IMG/VR virus record: IMGVR_UViG_3300037042_006682
Location: 1-64,000 of that record
Strand: one strand, 5' to 3'
Source: a virus
DNA: 64,000 nt
Both the position numbers and the translations under genes were made by a program. This document shows positions 48,125-56,191 of the stretch, in pieces. Numbering within the stretch: the stretch's first letter is position 1; each line of letters opens with the position of its first letter. The notes under the pieces were generated by a model, which worked only from the letters and a program-made list of their open reading frames with translations, was not told the DNA's origin and did no database searches.

Positions 48125-48719
48125 CACGCTTCTCCTCCGCGTAGGCCAGGGCCTGCGCCAGCGCCCGTCGCCGCACGTAGCGGAAGTCCGGCTGTTGGTA
48201 TCCTTTGTCGTGCGTCCTCAAGACCACGAACCCGTAGCAGCGCAGGTTCATAAAGATCGCGCCGTCCCAGCCCGCCATGGGCTCGCAGCAGGCGTTGCGC
48301 ACCGCCACCCGCACATACCACGCGATCTCCTGCTCAGACACCGCCGCCGTGGCCTCCCCCACCGCGTCCAGGGCCTCCCGCAGGCGATCCGCCGACGCCT
48401 CGCCGTCCGCATAGGCCCGCACCACCCGCAGGGCCTCGGCGCAGGCGGGGTGGGCGTCCTGTGCGCTCTCCCGCGTCCACTGCGCGAGGTCGGCCGCCAG
48501 ATGGCGCCGCCGCCGCTCATCCAACACGTGCTCCACGAGCAGCCACGTGAGGTCGCGGATATCCACGTCGGGGTCCTTCGCGAGGGCCGCCACCTCGGCG
48601 GGGGCCAACTCCGCGCGCCCCGCCCAGAACTTGGCCACCCGCTTGGGGGTCCATACCCCGCTGGGCTTGCGGGCCAGCACCATTGCCTCCGTGAGGCCCG
48701 TCGGGCGCTCCGCGCTCAT
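48114..48719 (-). CDS. Hypothetical helical protein (201 aa)
   Basis: Start MSAERPTGLTEAMVLARKPS at 48719 in ATGA overlap. Helical, with LTWLLVEHVLDERRRRHLAA and a C-terminal basic helix (YVRRRALAQALAYAEEKRDA). A segment of HEAT-repeat-like character (VAALAKDPDVDIRDLTWLLV) is seen. Family not recognised. Confidence 0.5.
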   Translation of the reverse strand: MSAERPTGLTEAMVLARKPSGVWTPKRVAKFWAGRAELAPAEVAALAKDPDVDIRDLTWLLVEHVLDERRRRHLAADLAQWTRESAQDAHPACAEALRVVRAYADGEASADRLREALDAVGEATAAVSEQEIAWYVRVAVRNACCEPMAGWDGAIFMNLRCYGFVVLRTHDKGYQQPDFRYVRRRALAQALAYAEEKRDAD

Positions 48720-48979
48720 CGAGGCTCCCCCTCCTGCTGCTGCCCCTCCCAGCGAAACGTCGGCTCGCGCACGGCCCACTCGTGATCCGCCGGGCATCGC
48801 CCCACGAGGCGCTCCGAGAGGCCAACCTCCGGCACCATGAACCCTTGGTGCCGCACCGCATCCACGCGCCGCCCGCACCACGGGCACACGGCCATCCGCA
48901 GGGCCTCCTCGACATCCGCCGCCTTCTGCGCCCCGATCGCACTCAAGGTCGCGCTAATCTGCCCGATAATCCCGATCAT
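48716..48979 (-). CDS. Zinc-ribbon protein (87 aa)
   Basis: Begins MIGIIGQISATLSAIGAQKA. One zinc-ribbon candidate (VCPWCGRRVDAVRHQG with GRCPADHEW) in the middle. The first 25 residues form an amphipathic helix. ATGA-coupled. Function unknown. Confidence 0.5.
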   Translation of the reverse strand: MIGIIGQISATLSAIGAQKAADVEEALRMAVCPWCGRRVDAVRHQGFMVPEVGLSERLVGRCPADHEWAVREPTFRWEGQQQEGEPR

Positions 48980-48988
48980 ACCGTTCTC

Positions 48989-49354
48989 CTAAACTGACCC
49001 ATACAAGGACAAGCATGGCCTCACCCCCACCATCTTGCCAAAACACACGCCCGAGCACGCGGGATGCACCCCGCTCCAGTGCGCCTCAATCTCGGGCACC
49101 TGCCGCCCGCACTGCTCGCAGACCACGCACTCCCCCAACGGCACGTAGTCCCCGTGCCCCTGCGTGGGGAACTGCGCCGCGGTCGGGTCATCGACCGTCC
49201 CGTCCGGGCGCACGCACCACCAGTGAGGTTGTTTGCCCCACGCCGCATCGTGGTAGTACCCCCGCACGAGACGCAAGGAGGGGTCCGCCTGGCAGCGCGC
49301 CTCGGCCAGCGCCTGGCAGCGCCCGCGCAACGTGCGATCAATCATCCCCGTCAT
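48989..49354 (-). CDS. Zinc-ribbon protein (121 aa)
   Basis: ATG at 49354 overlaps the upstream stop; a second ATG is at 49345. Cys pairs CVVCEQCGRQ and ACSGVCFG lie in the C-terminal half. The N-terminal half is Trp/His-rich (YYHDAAWGKQPHWWCVRPDG). Function unknown. Confidence 0.5.
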   Translation of the reverse strand: MTGMIDRTLRGRCQALAEARCQADPSLRLVRGYYHDAAWGKQPHWWCVRPDGTVDDPTAAQFPTQGHGDYVPLGECVVCEQCGRQVPEIEAHWSGVHPACSGVCFGKMVGVRPCLSLYGSV

Positions 49355-50388
49355 CGGTCCTTCATCTCCAGCATCCTCTTCGTATCCGCTGCTATCACCG
49401 CCCGCGCCCGATCCCGTTCCGCATACGCCGTCCGCAGGATCGCGACCAACGCCGTGATCTTCTCGGCCAAGGTATCACCCGCCGGTCCCCTGGGGACCAT
49501 CTCGCCCACGGCCTCCAACGCCCGATACGCCGCGTCGATGCGCGCCCGCAAGGCCCCCGCCTCCCGCTGCCACTTATCCACCTTGGCGGCCAAGCGCGGG
49601 ATCCCCTGCACGATGTGGCTCCGCCCCACGTCGCAAGGGCAGTGCACACGCGCAACCTCGCAGGCTTCCGTCCACAGCCGTTCGGTGTCCGCTAGCCGCT
49701 CCCGCAGGGACTCCGCCTCGCATTGAGCGGCATCGTAGTGCCGCTTGGCGATTAGCTCCTCGCCAGGATCTAAGAGCACCAAATGGTCGGCATAACCCGT
49801 GTCTATCACTTCACACGAAACGCGCCCAAAGTCCCCACTGGGACCTGTATCCGGATCATGGGTACACACCTCATGCTTCCAGGTGTCCTTGCCCACACTT
49901 TGTTGAAGCGCGTCCACCTCCCGCTTACACCGATCCAACGCCATCTCCAGATCCCGCCGCTGTCCCAGCAGCGACGCGGCAAAGGTCTCCAACCGCTCCG
50001 ACAGGGTCTCCAGGTCCCCCATCTCCCCGCCGTACCCGAGCGCCCGGAACGCCTCGCACACGGCGTGGACGATGCCCTTGTAGGCATGGGCCTTCGCCCA
50101 CCAGTAGTCGACCGAGTTGCCCTTGTAGATCATCGACCGCGCGAGCGGTTCCATCTGCGCCTCGACCGCCTCCAACTCCTCGCGCGCCGCGTCCCGCTCG
50201 GCGGTCAACCGCGCCACCACCGTCCGGTGCAATAACTGGGGGACCGTGGGCGCCGGGGGATCGAGCGGCCGGGCCACCGGCAAATCCGCCGCATGCAGGT
50301 GGTGCCCGCAGTCGAAGCACACTTCTTGCGAGATGTTCACATGCCCCGACCCGCAGATCGGACACGTCACCCAGGCACTTGTGCTCAT
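49351..50388 (-). CDS. Coiled-coil protein with N-terminal zinc ribbon (345 aa)
   Basis: Start MSTSAWVTCPICGSGHVNIS at 50388 (ATGA). A four-Cys zinc ribbon (CPICGSGH and CFDCGHHLH) is followed by coiled coils (VARLTAERDAAREELEAVEA, RRDLEMALDRCKREVDALQQ, CEAESLRERLADTERLWTEA). The architecture suggests a scaffold or DNA-bridging factor. No ATPase motif. Confidence 0.55.
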   Translation of the reverse strand: MSTSAWVTCPICGSGHVNISQEVCFDCGHHLHAADLPVARPLDPPAPTVPQLLHRTVVARLTAERDAAREELEAVEAQMEPLARSMIYKGNSVDYWWAKAHAYKGIVHAVCEAFRALGYGGEMGDLETLSERLETFAASLLGQRRDLEMALDRCKREVDALQQSVGKDTWKHEVCTHDPDTGPSGDFGRVSCEVIDTGYADHLVLLDPGEELIAKRHYDAAQCEAESLRERLADTERLWTEACEVARVHCPCDVGRSHIVQGIPRLAAKVDKWQREAGALRARIDAAYRALEAVGEMVPRGPAGDTLAEKITALVAILRTAYAERDRARAVIAADTKRMLEMKDR

Positions 50389-50582
50389 TGCGTGGCCTCC
50401 TCCTCCAGCAGCGCCACCACCCACCCGAACAGGGCGAGCTGCTCGTCGAGGTCCGCCTCGCCGTACCAGTCGGCCAGCACCTCGGAGTGCGCCCGCAGGG
50501 CCGCCTCAAACCCCACCAGCGCCGCGTAGTGCCCCTGCTCGGCCTCGTGCGCCTGGATCCAGCGGTCAATCACCGTCGACAT
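50385..50582 (-). CDS. Small acidic protein (65 aa)
   Basis: Start MSTVIDRWIQAHEAEQGHYA at 50582; the longer reading is shadow. Helical and acidic, ending FGWVVALLEEEATQ. It overlaps the upstream gene by 17 bases and the next by 4. Function unknown. Confidence 0.5.
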   Translation of the reverse strand: MSTVIDRWIQAHEAEQGHYAALVGFEAALRAHSEVLADWYGEADLDEQLALFGWVVALLEEEATQ

Positions 50583-50889
50583 CGCGCGCCTCCTTGGGAT
50601 CCAGGCCGTACCGCCCCAGGATCTCCCGGCGCAGGGCCCGCGCCTCCCGGATCTGCCGGTTGACCTCGACCAGGACCGCCCAGTCCGCCGCCTCTGCGCG
50701 GGGTGGATCCTCCACCTCATCTGGTGGGCAGATGCAGTAGGAGTCCCGGCGCGCCCCCTCGGGCCACCGATCCCGGCATTGGGGGCACTGGCGCTCGTAG
50801 GGCCACCCGATCGCGCAGAAACACCCGGAAACGTGCTTGTGGCAATACGCCCCCGCCTCGACCTGCCGCTCGTCAATCTCTACGCTCAT
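50566..50889 (-). CDS. Zinc-binding protein (107 aa)
   Basis: Begins MSVEIDERQVEAGAYCHKHV. Cys/His cluster in the first 60 residues (YCHKHVSGCFC, RQCPQCRDRW, YCICPPDE) is compatible with two zinc sites. The C-terminal part is helical. ATGA-coupled upstream. Confidence 0.5.
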   Translation of the reverse strand: MSVEIDERQVEAGAYCHKHVSGCFCAIGWPYERQCPQCRDRWPEGARRDSYCICPPDEVEDPPRAEAADWAVLVEVNRQIREARALRREILGRYGLDPKEARDVDGD

Positions 50890-51158
50890 GGCTCCTCCTC
50901 CGCGAACAGCAGGTCATAGCCGATGGCCGACATGCTCAGGCCCACTAGCGTCGCCAGGTCGCGTCGGCGGTTCTGCCGATGCCGCTCCGTGCGCCGCACC
51001 GACTCCCGCTGCTCCGGGGTGAGACCCTCCCACCAGGCCGCCCGCTCGATCGCGTTGCGCTCCCGCAGCGCCTCCTGCTGCGCCCGCAGGGCAGCATCCC
51101 GCTCGAACGCCTGCGCCCGCCGCTGCCCGAGGTCGCCCCGTCGCCGTGCCTCGCCCAT
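50886..51158 (-). CDS. Small basic helical protein (90 aa)
   Basis: ATG at 51158 in a TGATG overlap (MGEARRRGDLGQRRAQAFER). Highly charged helix of Arg/Glu/Gln for 65 residues, then a short hydrophobic end (LVGLSMSAIGYDLLF). Function unknown. Confidence 0.5.
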   Translation of the reverse strand: MGEARRRGDLGQRRAQAFERDAALRAQQEALRERNAIERAAWWEGLTPEQRESVRRTERHRQNRRRDLATLVGLSMSAIGYDLLFAEEEP

Positions 51159-51448
51159 CAAAGGTCCTCCTCAAACAGCAGCAACCCGCGCGCCGGGATG
51201 CGATCATCAAACCCACGCTCGTACTCGTACACGCACATCTCGTGGATGTACTCAACGCCGTCCGTGTGACGAATCGCAATCATGGTCTTGTCCTTAATCT
51301 TGGCCCCGCACCCCGGAGCGCTGCACCGCTGCGTGGGCGGCATCCCATTAGGCACGACCCACGCCGGGTAGGTCTGCAACCCTGGCGTGTTGTTCTCAAA
51401 CTGGTTCATGGGATCGCATAAAGACGCTTGTTCACGCTTGCTGCTCAT
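51158..51448 (-). CDS. Small hypothetical protein (96 aa)
   Basis: Begins MSSKREQASLCDPMNQFENN. CSAPGCGAKI plus a later Cys may form a zinc site. The codon use is slightly less GC-rich than its neighbours. Adjacent to the next gene without a gap (51448/51449). Function unknown. Confidence 0.5.
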   Translation of the reverse strand: MSSKREQASLCDPMNQFENNTPGLQTYPAWVVPNGMPPTQRCSAPGCGAKIKDKTMIAIRHTDGVEYIHEMCVYEYERGFDDRIPARGLLLFEEDL

Positions 51449-51673
51449 CTATTGCGCCCCCTTATCGCGCGCTAGCCCCTCACCCACGTGGGCGGGGCAG
51501 TAATCCCACAATCTCTCCCCACCATCGATCACCACCCAGATTCCATCCCTTGCGGGCCAACCACGATCACCTATGTGCCGAGCCCTCTGCTTCTCGCATC
51601 CTGGATAATCGCACCCCACCTTGACGAGGACACACTCTTCAGACCCCTCTCGCACCGCGTAATGGCGCGTCAT
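51449..51673 (-). CDS. Small zinc-binding protein (74 aa)
   Basis: Begins MTRHYAVREGSEECVLVKVG. Cys/His pattern CDYPGCEKQRARH and YCPAHVGEG suggests one zinc ion. It is coupled by ATGA to the next small gene. Confidence 0.5.
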   Translation of the reverse strand: MTRHYAVREGSEECVLVKVGCDYPGCEKQRARHIGDRGWPARDGIWVVIDGGERLWDYCPAHVGEGLARDKGAQ

Positions 51674-51819
51674 GGCCGCACCACCCCCATGTCATGCGCC
51701 GCCAGCCTATGGCGTGCGTACTCCGTCACATCCTCGCAGAGCGGATCGCCCGGATCCTCCCCCTCGGGAAGCCAGAAGTAGCAGTCGCTCTCGGGATGCA
51801 GCCACAGCCTGTATTCCAT
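51670..51819 (-). CDS. Very small hypothetical protein (49 aa)
   Basis: Start MEYRLWLHPESDCYFWLPEG at 51819, acidic and aromatic. The longer frame upstream is shadow. The stop overlaps the next start as ATGA. Function unknown. Confidence 0.5.
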   Translation of the reverse strand: MEYRLWLHPESDCYFWLPEGEDPGDPLCEDVTEYARHRLAAHDMGVVRP

Positions 51820-51829
51820 CGTCAGCGGC

Positions 51830-51988
51830 TCACTCAAAGTCAAAGTCCCAGGTTCCCTGCGCATCCTCCGTGATGTTGCATAGGCCCTTCCCCAGCCGCA
51901 GGGCCTCGGCCTGCTCCGCCAGTTGCCCCGCCGTGAGGGCCGCCCATCGTAAAGACGGGGCACTCTGGGATCCCCGCAAGCTCCACAT
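51830..51988 (-). CDS. Very small protein overlapping the end of its neighbour (52 aa)
   Basis: ATG at 51988 (MWSLRGSQSAPSLRWAALTA) has GGGGAG 8 bases upstream. The product ends in a plausible acidic helix and tail (AEQAEALRLG to GTWDFDFE). It lies almost entirely within the 3' part of the gene at 51840-52388 in a different frame. In that region the larger frame reads as low-complexity Gly (MGGPHGGATGGAGRGP), so the small frame may be the true one. Confidence 0.4.
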   Translation of the reverse strand: MWSLRGSQSAPSLRWAALTAGQLAEQAEALRLGKGLCNITEDAQGTWDFDFE

Positions 51989-52388
51989 GCTCCGCGCTCC
52001 CCGGCTGGATCAGCCGCTGCTTGATGTCGTACTCCCACAGACAGCCATGCCCCGTCGCCGCATCGAAGTTCCAGCGGTCCCAACGGTCATAGTTGCCCGT
52101 CGTGTAGATCTGCCCCTTGCGCCGACTCGTCATGCGGCGCTCACAGAGCGCGGCGGGCTCATGGTCGAAGATGACCACCGCGTCCCCCGACCGGAGCCCC
52201 GCGAGCCACGCCTGGTATTGCGCGTCCCTCATGACGCCACCCTCCGCTCGCTCCCCCGCGGGGATCCGGGGCACCCCCATCTGGCAGAGCACGCACCGCT
52301 CCTCCCCCGCATGCTCCCCCGCGACGAGGGGCCGCGCCGCAACAACGCGGTGCAGGTAGAAGCCGTCAATCTCCGTGGGCTCGCTCAT
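51840..52388 (-). CDS. Hypothetical protein (182 aa), C-terminus doubtful
   Basis: Start MSEPTEIDGFYLHRVVAARP at 52388 (ATGA). Contains CVLCQMGVPRIPAG and MRDAQYQAWLAGLRSGDAVV, the latter beginning a beta domain (VIFDHEPAALCERR, IYTTGNYDRWDRW) that could bind a small ligand. The last 45 residues are Gly-rich and overlap the 52-residue gene. A frameshift or sequencing slip near 51950 would explain this, but so would a true overlap. Confidence 0.5.
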   Translation of the reverse strand: MSEPTEIDGFYLHRVVAARPLVAGEHAGEERCVLCQMGVPRIPAGERAEGGVMRDAQYQAWLAGLRSGDAVVIFDHEPAALCERRMTSRRKGQIYTTGNYDRWDRWNFDAATGHGCLWEYDIKQRLIQPGSAEHVELAGIPECPVFTMGGPHGGATGGAGRGPAAGEGPMQHHGGCAGNLGL

Positions 52389-52711
52389 GCGCGCTCCCGC
52401 TTCTCCATCTCCACGATGGCCGTATCGCGCCGCACCCGCAGGGCCTCCTGCAGGGCCCGCTGGCACCCTGGGCAGATGGCCGCGAGGGACTCCGCCGTCC
52501 ACGCGCCCTCCGTGAGCCCCACCGTCGTGTGCATGAAGCCGTGGGCCGTGCCGTGGAGCCACGACACGCAGACCGCCGTCAGCGGGGTCATCCCCGTGGC
52601 GAGGCGCGGGAGCTGGAAGACCGCCCGCTCGCGCCGCTCATAGCCCCCCTCCGCGGAGAACTGCTCCCCGCACACGTCGCACAGGTAGGTCGTCGCCAGG
52701 GGGGTGCTCAT
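52385..52711 (-). CDS. Zinc-binding protein (108 aa)
   Basis: Begins MSTPLATTYLCDVCGEQFSA. CDVC near the N-terminus and CPGC near the C-terminus form a split zinc ribbon across a helical middle. ATGA-coupled on both sides. Confidence 0.55.
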   Translation of the reverse strand: MSTPLATTYLCDVCGEQFSAEGGYERRERAVFQLPRLATGMTPLTAVCVSWLHGTAHGFMHTTVGLTEGAWTAESLAAICPGCQRALQEALRVRRDTAIVEMEKRERA

Positions 52712-53049
52712 GACGCCACCCGGATGCGCGCGGGGCGCCCGTCCACGACATCCCGCAGGGGGTGCAGGGGGCTCACGTCCACGAGCTTCACGAGGTGGCC
52801 CGTGCTCCCCCGCATGTCCATGTAGGTCCCCGCGTCCAGGTTGATGTAGGCGCGGGAGAACTCGTTAAACAGCACGCCCACGGTGCCATCCTGCTCGATC
52901 TTCAAGGTGCGCAGCCCGCGCTCCTGCCCGTTGCCCTCCGTGACCCAGATCGCGAAGGTATGCTCCGCGCGCAAGGCCAGGGCCGCCCCGCGCAGCCGCT
53001 CGATGACCATCCGTAGATCCGCCCACGATGCCGTCATCTGTTGTGCCAT
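52708..53049 (-). CDS. Small hypothetical protein (113 aa)
   Basis: Begins MAQQMTASWADLRMVIERLR with GGAGGAC upstream. Alpha then beta (TLKIEQDGTVGVLFNEFSRA), ending GRPARIRVAS. First gene after the promoter at 53113-53141. Function unknown. Confidence 0.5.
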   Translation of the reverse strand: MAQQMTASWADLRMVIERLRGAALALRAEHTFAIWVTEGNGQERGLRTLKIEQDGTVGVLFNEFSRAYINLDAGTYMDMRGSTGHLVKLVDVSPLHPLRDVVDGRPARIRVAS

Positions 53050-53059
53050 GTCGTCCTCC

Positions 53060-53141
53060 GGGCGCAGCGCCCACCGGCCGGGGGCGCGCCATGCGCACCG
53101 GGCCTCCTGGAAACATGCGCACGATCGCCCAGGTTTGTCAA
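53060..53141 (-). promoter_or_regulatory. Promoter plus leader hairpin
   Basis: TTGACA at 53141-53136 with a 17-18 base spacer before GCATGT or CATGTT at about 53118-53112 (weak -10). A leader hairpin GGGCG-CTG-CGCCC follows at 53060-53072, next to the ribosome binding site of the gene at 53049. The -10 match is poor, so activity is uncertain. Confidence 0.45.
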
Positions 53142-53151
53142 CACAAAAGCA

Positions 53152-53892
53152 TCACCCCACCCCGTCGATGGGGTGCAGGCGCAGCGCCCGCCCATCCTGC
53201 TCCAGGCGCACCCCCGGCACCTTGCCCTCCTGGATCCACGTCCGCAGGCTGCCGATCGCCGTGGCCTCCGTGCGGTAGTGGTGCTTGATGCCCGCGAAGC
53301 CGATGTCGGTGAGCGTCGGGACCCGCCCCCCGATGGCCTCCTTGAGCGTGCATCCGGGGTGGGCCCGCACCACTTGGGCGAGGTTGCGGCAGGTCTCCTT
53401 GAACGGGGTCCAGCCCCCGCCGCAGGGGCTCCCCGCCGCAAGAAAGGTCTTCTGCTCCTCACAGAGCCACCGCCGCAGGTGGACCGCGCGCCCATGCCGG
53501 TGGAGGCGCGGGGGGTAGTGCGTGTTGTCCACGAGCTTGTCGATCGCGCTGCCCCCGTAGAGGGCCTCCAGGGGCCGCACCCCGATGACCCCGAGGCCCC
53601 ACGCGCGCACGATGTGGTTGAAGGCCGGCCCCAGGTGCAAGTAGTGGTAGGGCACCGCCACCGAGGCATAGTGCGCGTACTGCCGCCACCACTGGGCCTG
53701 CTCCAGGACCTCGACGTTGAGGCGGACCTTGGCCTCGACCACCCACACGAGGGGGCCCCGCGTGGCCACGATGTCGCAGCTCCGCTCGCCGCCCTTGCCG
53801 TTGCGGACCTCCTGGTACACATCCCAGCCCCCCGCGCGCAGCCAGGCCACCACGGGGGCCGCCACGTCGACCTCGGCGAGCCGGGGCTTCAC
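53152..53892 (-). CDS. PD-(D/E)XK-type endonuclease candidate (246 aa)
   Basis: A GTG start at 53892 (MKPRLAEVDVAAPVVAWLRA) overlaps the upstream stop as GTGA. The motif YQEVRNGKGGERSCDIVATR followed by LVWVVEAKVRL (about residues 30-65) matches the E...D...ExK core of VRR-NUC/Hjc-like nucleases. The C-terminal half holds winged-helix-like segments (LAQVVRAHPGCTLKEAIGGR). Possibly a structure-specific nuclease. Confidence 0.6.
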   Translation of the reverse strand: MKPRLAEVDVAAPVVAWLRAGGWDVYQEVRNGKGGERSCDIVATRGPLVWVVEAKVRLNVEVLEQAQWWRQYAHYASVAVPYHYLHLGPAFNHIVRAWGLGVIGVRPLEALYGGSAIDKLVDNTHYPPRLHRHGRAVHLRRWLCEEQKTFLAAGSPCGGGWTPFKETCRNLAQVVRAHPGCTLKEAIGGRVPTLTDIGFAGIKHHYRTEATAIGSLRTWIQEGKVPGVRLEQDGRALRLHPIDGVG

Positions 53893-54101
53893 GGGCCATC
53901 CCCGTCGAGACAATCACAGATGTAGTCAAGCCGCCTGGCATCCACTTGGTATCCGTGGGCCCGCGCCTCATCTCGCAGAAGAACCACGCGCTCCCGCAAG
54001 TCCGCCAAGGCCCCCGCCCAGCGCCGCACCCGTTCCTCCTCCTGCTCTGCCGCAGACAAGGGCGCCGGAAGGTCGGGAAAGATCACCATCTGCATGCTCA
54101 T
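53889..54101 (-). CDS. Small helical protein (70 aa)
   Basis: Start MSMQMVIFPDLPAPLSAAEQ at 54101 (ATGA). Charged helix with EEERVRRWAGALADLRERVV. Function unknown; coupled to the nuclease candidate downstream. Confidence 0.5.
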   Translation of the reverse strand: MSMQMVIFPDLPAPLSAAEQEEERVRRWAGALADLRERVVLLRDEARAHGYQVDARRLDYICDCLDGDGP

Positions 54102-54631
54102 GGCTGGGCCTCCCAGTGCCCGTGGCTCCCGTCCTCGACGCCCACGTAGCCCCGCCCGCAGTCCGGGCACACCAGGGGCCATCCCGCCCGCACCACGAGG
54201 GGGGCCCGCACGCGCTCCCCGCAGGCGCACTCCATCTGGCCCCACCCGTGGTGGGGACAGGGGTCGTCACAGAAATCATCGCAGGTGCAGCGCCCCGCGA
54301 CGGCGAGCGGCACAGGGGCCTCCGGGGGCCGCACCACCCCCGCCAGCGTCCGCCACGCCCCCTCGACCCAAGGCGCAAGCGTCTCCCGGCCCGCCATGGT
54401 CAGCGAGGCCTGGGGGCACGGCACGAAGGCCCCATCGTCGTCGACCTCCCCCGTCACCGCGAGCAGGGCATCCGCCGCCGCGCGCACCCGCGCCAGCTCC
54501 GCCCGCAGGCGCTCCAGCTCCGCCGCCAGCGCCCCCGCGATGGACCCGTCTTCGACCAGCGCCATCACGCGGTCCGCCGCCGGCTGGGCCAGCCACCCGC
54601 GTACCACCCGCTCGTGCGTGCTCGTGCTCAT
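54098..54631 (-). CDS. Coiled-coil / zinc-ribbon protein (177 aa)
   Basis: Start MSTSTHERVVRGWLAQPAAD at 54631 with AAGGAGA 6 bases upstream. The YR repeat lies directly before that ribosome binding site. N-terminal coiled coil (AAELERLRAELARVRAAADA), then a Cys-rich part (CTCDDFCDDPCPHHG, ECACGERV, CPDCGRGY) likely binding two zinc ions. Function unknown. Confidence 0.55.
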   Translation of the reverse strand: MSTSTHERVVRGWLAQPAADRVMALVEDGSIAGALAAELERLRAELARVRAAADALLAVTGEVDDDGAFVPCPQASLTMAGRETLAPWVEGAWRTLAGVVRPPEAPVPLAVAGRCTCDDFCDDPCPHHGWGQMECACGERVRAPLVVRAGWPLVCPDCGRGYVGVEDGSHGHWEAQP

Positions 54632-54882
54632 GGCTTCTCTCCTTGCGCACGCGCGTGCGCCGCGTGGACCTCGCGGAAGGCCGCCCCCACGCGCCCCATC
54701 CACGCCGTCTCATCCGCGTTGAGGGGCCAGACCTTGATCTCCACCTGGACGCCCCCCACGCGCTCGATCAACTTGTCGAGGGCCGCCTGGACCTCCGTGA
54801 TGGCCCCCTCGGGGACCCCCGGCCACGGCGTCACGACCCCGTGCGCCGAGCGCCGCTTGTTCCAGCCCCGCTCCTCACTCAT
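54628..54882 (-). CDS. Small hypothetical protein (84 aa)
   Basis: Begins MSEERGWNKRRSAHGVVTPW. A mixed alpha/beta small protein (AITEVQAALDKLIERVGGVQ, VEIKVWPLNADE). Its last codons are formed by a YR repeat (H-A-R-A-Q). It overlaps the SMC-like gene by 8 bases. Function unknown. Confidence 0.5.
   Translation of the reverse strand: MSEERGWNKRRSAHGVVTPWPGVPEGAITEVQAALDKLIERVGGVQVEIKVWPLNADETAWMGRVGAAFREVHAAHARAQGEKP
54644..54661. repeat. 18-bp alternating YR repeat, copy 11 (TGCGCACGCGCGTGCGCC)
   Basis: Sits at a gene junction: within the last codons of 54628-54882 and directly upstream of the AAGGAGA for the gene starting at 54631. Confidence 0.7.
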
Positions 54883-56179
54883 GGGGCACCTCGCGGATCG
54901 CGCCGTCCTCGATGATCACGGCCCCCGGCCCCCGGTCGCCGACGACCTCGATCCAGACCTGGGCGTCCGCCTGCTCGGCCATCGCGACCACGGCCGCCAG
55001 CGAGGCGTCGTCGAGCAGCGCGCCCTCCCGCAGCAGCACGACGCGGATCTGGGGGTTGGACGCGAAGCCCAGCCCCACCGCCACGCGGAGCTGCTCCGCC
55101 GAGGAGCACTGCGCCAGGGGGATGCCGCCCCACGTGACCCCGCGCTCGTCGAGGCCGAGCCCCACGAGCCCCACCTCGGCCACCGCCGCGGCGACCTTGG
55201 CCTCCCGCGCCGCGTCCATCGCCGCGAGCTGCGCCGTGAGGTCCCCGCTCGCAGCCTCCGCCTGGGCGAGGGCCGCCTGGCTCGCCGCCCACGCCGCATG
55301 CGCGTCCCGCTTCCGCACCACCTCGTTGGCCGCCCGGATCTCGTCCTGGATGTCCCCCACCGTCCGGCGCCCGCGCAACCGCTCCTGCGCCTCTGCGACG
55401 GCCAGCTTCTTCTGCTCTGCGACCTCGCGCAGCCGATCCGCCTTGGCCCGCGCCTCCCCCAGCTTGGCCTGGAGCTGCGCGATCTCGGCCTCCAGCTCCC
55501 GCACGCGCGTGGCCATGGCGTCGGCCTCCCACCGCGTCCGCCCCGCCTCGGCATCGGCAGCCTTCACCATCTCCGTCGCGGCATCGAACGTCCGCAGCTC
55601 GGCCAGGAGGGCCTCCGTGTCGCGCCCCTCCGCGGGCACCACGGGCTCCGCCCCGAGCGCCGCCCGCAGCCGCCCGACCTCGCGGTTGACCTCGGTCCGC
55701 TGGTCGAAGGTCCGCTTGCGCTCCGCGTCGAGGGCCGCCACGTTGGTCCCGAGAATACCCTCCAGCTGCTTGACCTGCCCCTTCACGTCTGCCCGCACGA
55801 AGTCCAGGGGGTCAAAGGTGAGCGCCCCCACCATGCGGTCGAGGATCTTCTGAGGCGACTGCAAGGCGTCCCCCTCCGCGTTGCGGACCACCAACGTGGC
55901 CCCACCGGGCTTGATCACGCGCTCGACGGTGAGTCCCCCGAGGTCTACGCGGATCGTCGCGCGCTCCTCCCCCGCGCGGATCGGCATCTCGGGCAGCGCC
56001 CGGCCCCCGCCCAGAGCGTAAAACAGCGAGTCGAGCAGGCTGCTCTTCCCCTGCGCGTTGGCCCCCCCAATGATCACCGCGTGCTTGGCGGGGTCGAAGG
56101 CGACCGCCCGCAGGCGCTTCACGTTCTCCGCCTCCAGCCGCACCACGCGAAACGTCTTGTCCGTCTGCTCAGCTTCCAC
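54875..56179 (-). CDS. SMC/RecF-like coiled-coil ATPase (434 aa)
   Basis: Walker A IGGANAQGKSSLLDS (about residues 37-51), a central coiled coil (RTRWEADAMATRVRELEAEI to LREVAEQKKLAVAEAQERLR), an ABC-signature-like SSAEQLRVAVGLG and a Walker B-like stretch IRVVLLREGALLDD. This order is that of short SMC-type ATPases such as RecF or the Rad50/SbcC/gp46 family. It likely handles DNA ends in recombination-dependent replication. No nuclease partner (SbcD/gp47) is recognised next to it. Confidence 0.75.
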   Translation of the reverse strand: MEAEQTDKTFRVVRLEAENVKRLRAVAFDPAKHAVIIGGANAQGKSSLLDSLFYALGGGRALPEMPIRAGEERATIRVDLGGLTVERVIKPGGATLVVRNAEGDALQSPQKILDRMVGALTFDPLDFVRADVKGQVKQLEGILGTNVAALDAERKRTFDQRTEVNREVGRLRAALGAEPVVPAEGRDTEALLAELRTFDAATEMVKAADAEAGRTRWEADAMATRVRELEAEIAQLQAKLGEARAKADRLREVAEQKKLAVAEAQERLRGRRTVGDIQDEIRAANEVVRKRDAHAAWAASQAALAQAEAASGDLTAQLAAMDAAREAKVAAAVAEVGLVGLGLDERGVTWGGIPLAQCSSAEQLRVAVGLGFASNPQIRVVLLREGALLDDASLAAVVAMAEQADAQVWIEVVGDRGPGAVIIEDGAIREVPHE

Positions 56180-56191
56180 GCGCCACTCCTC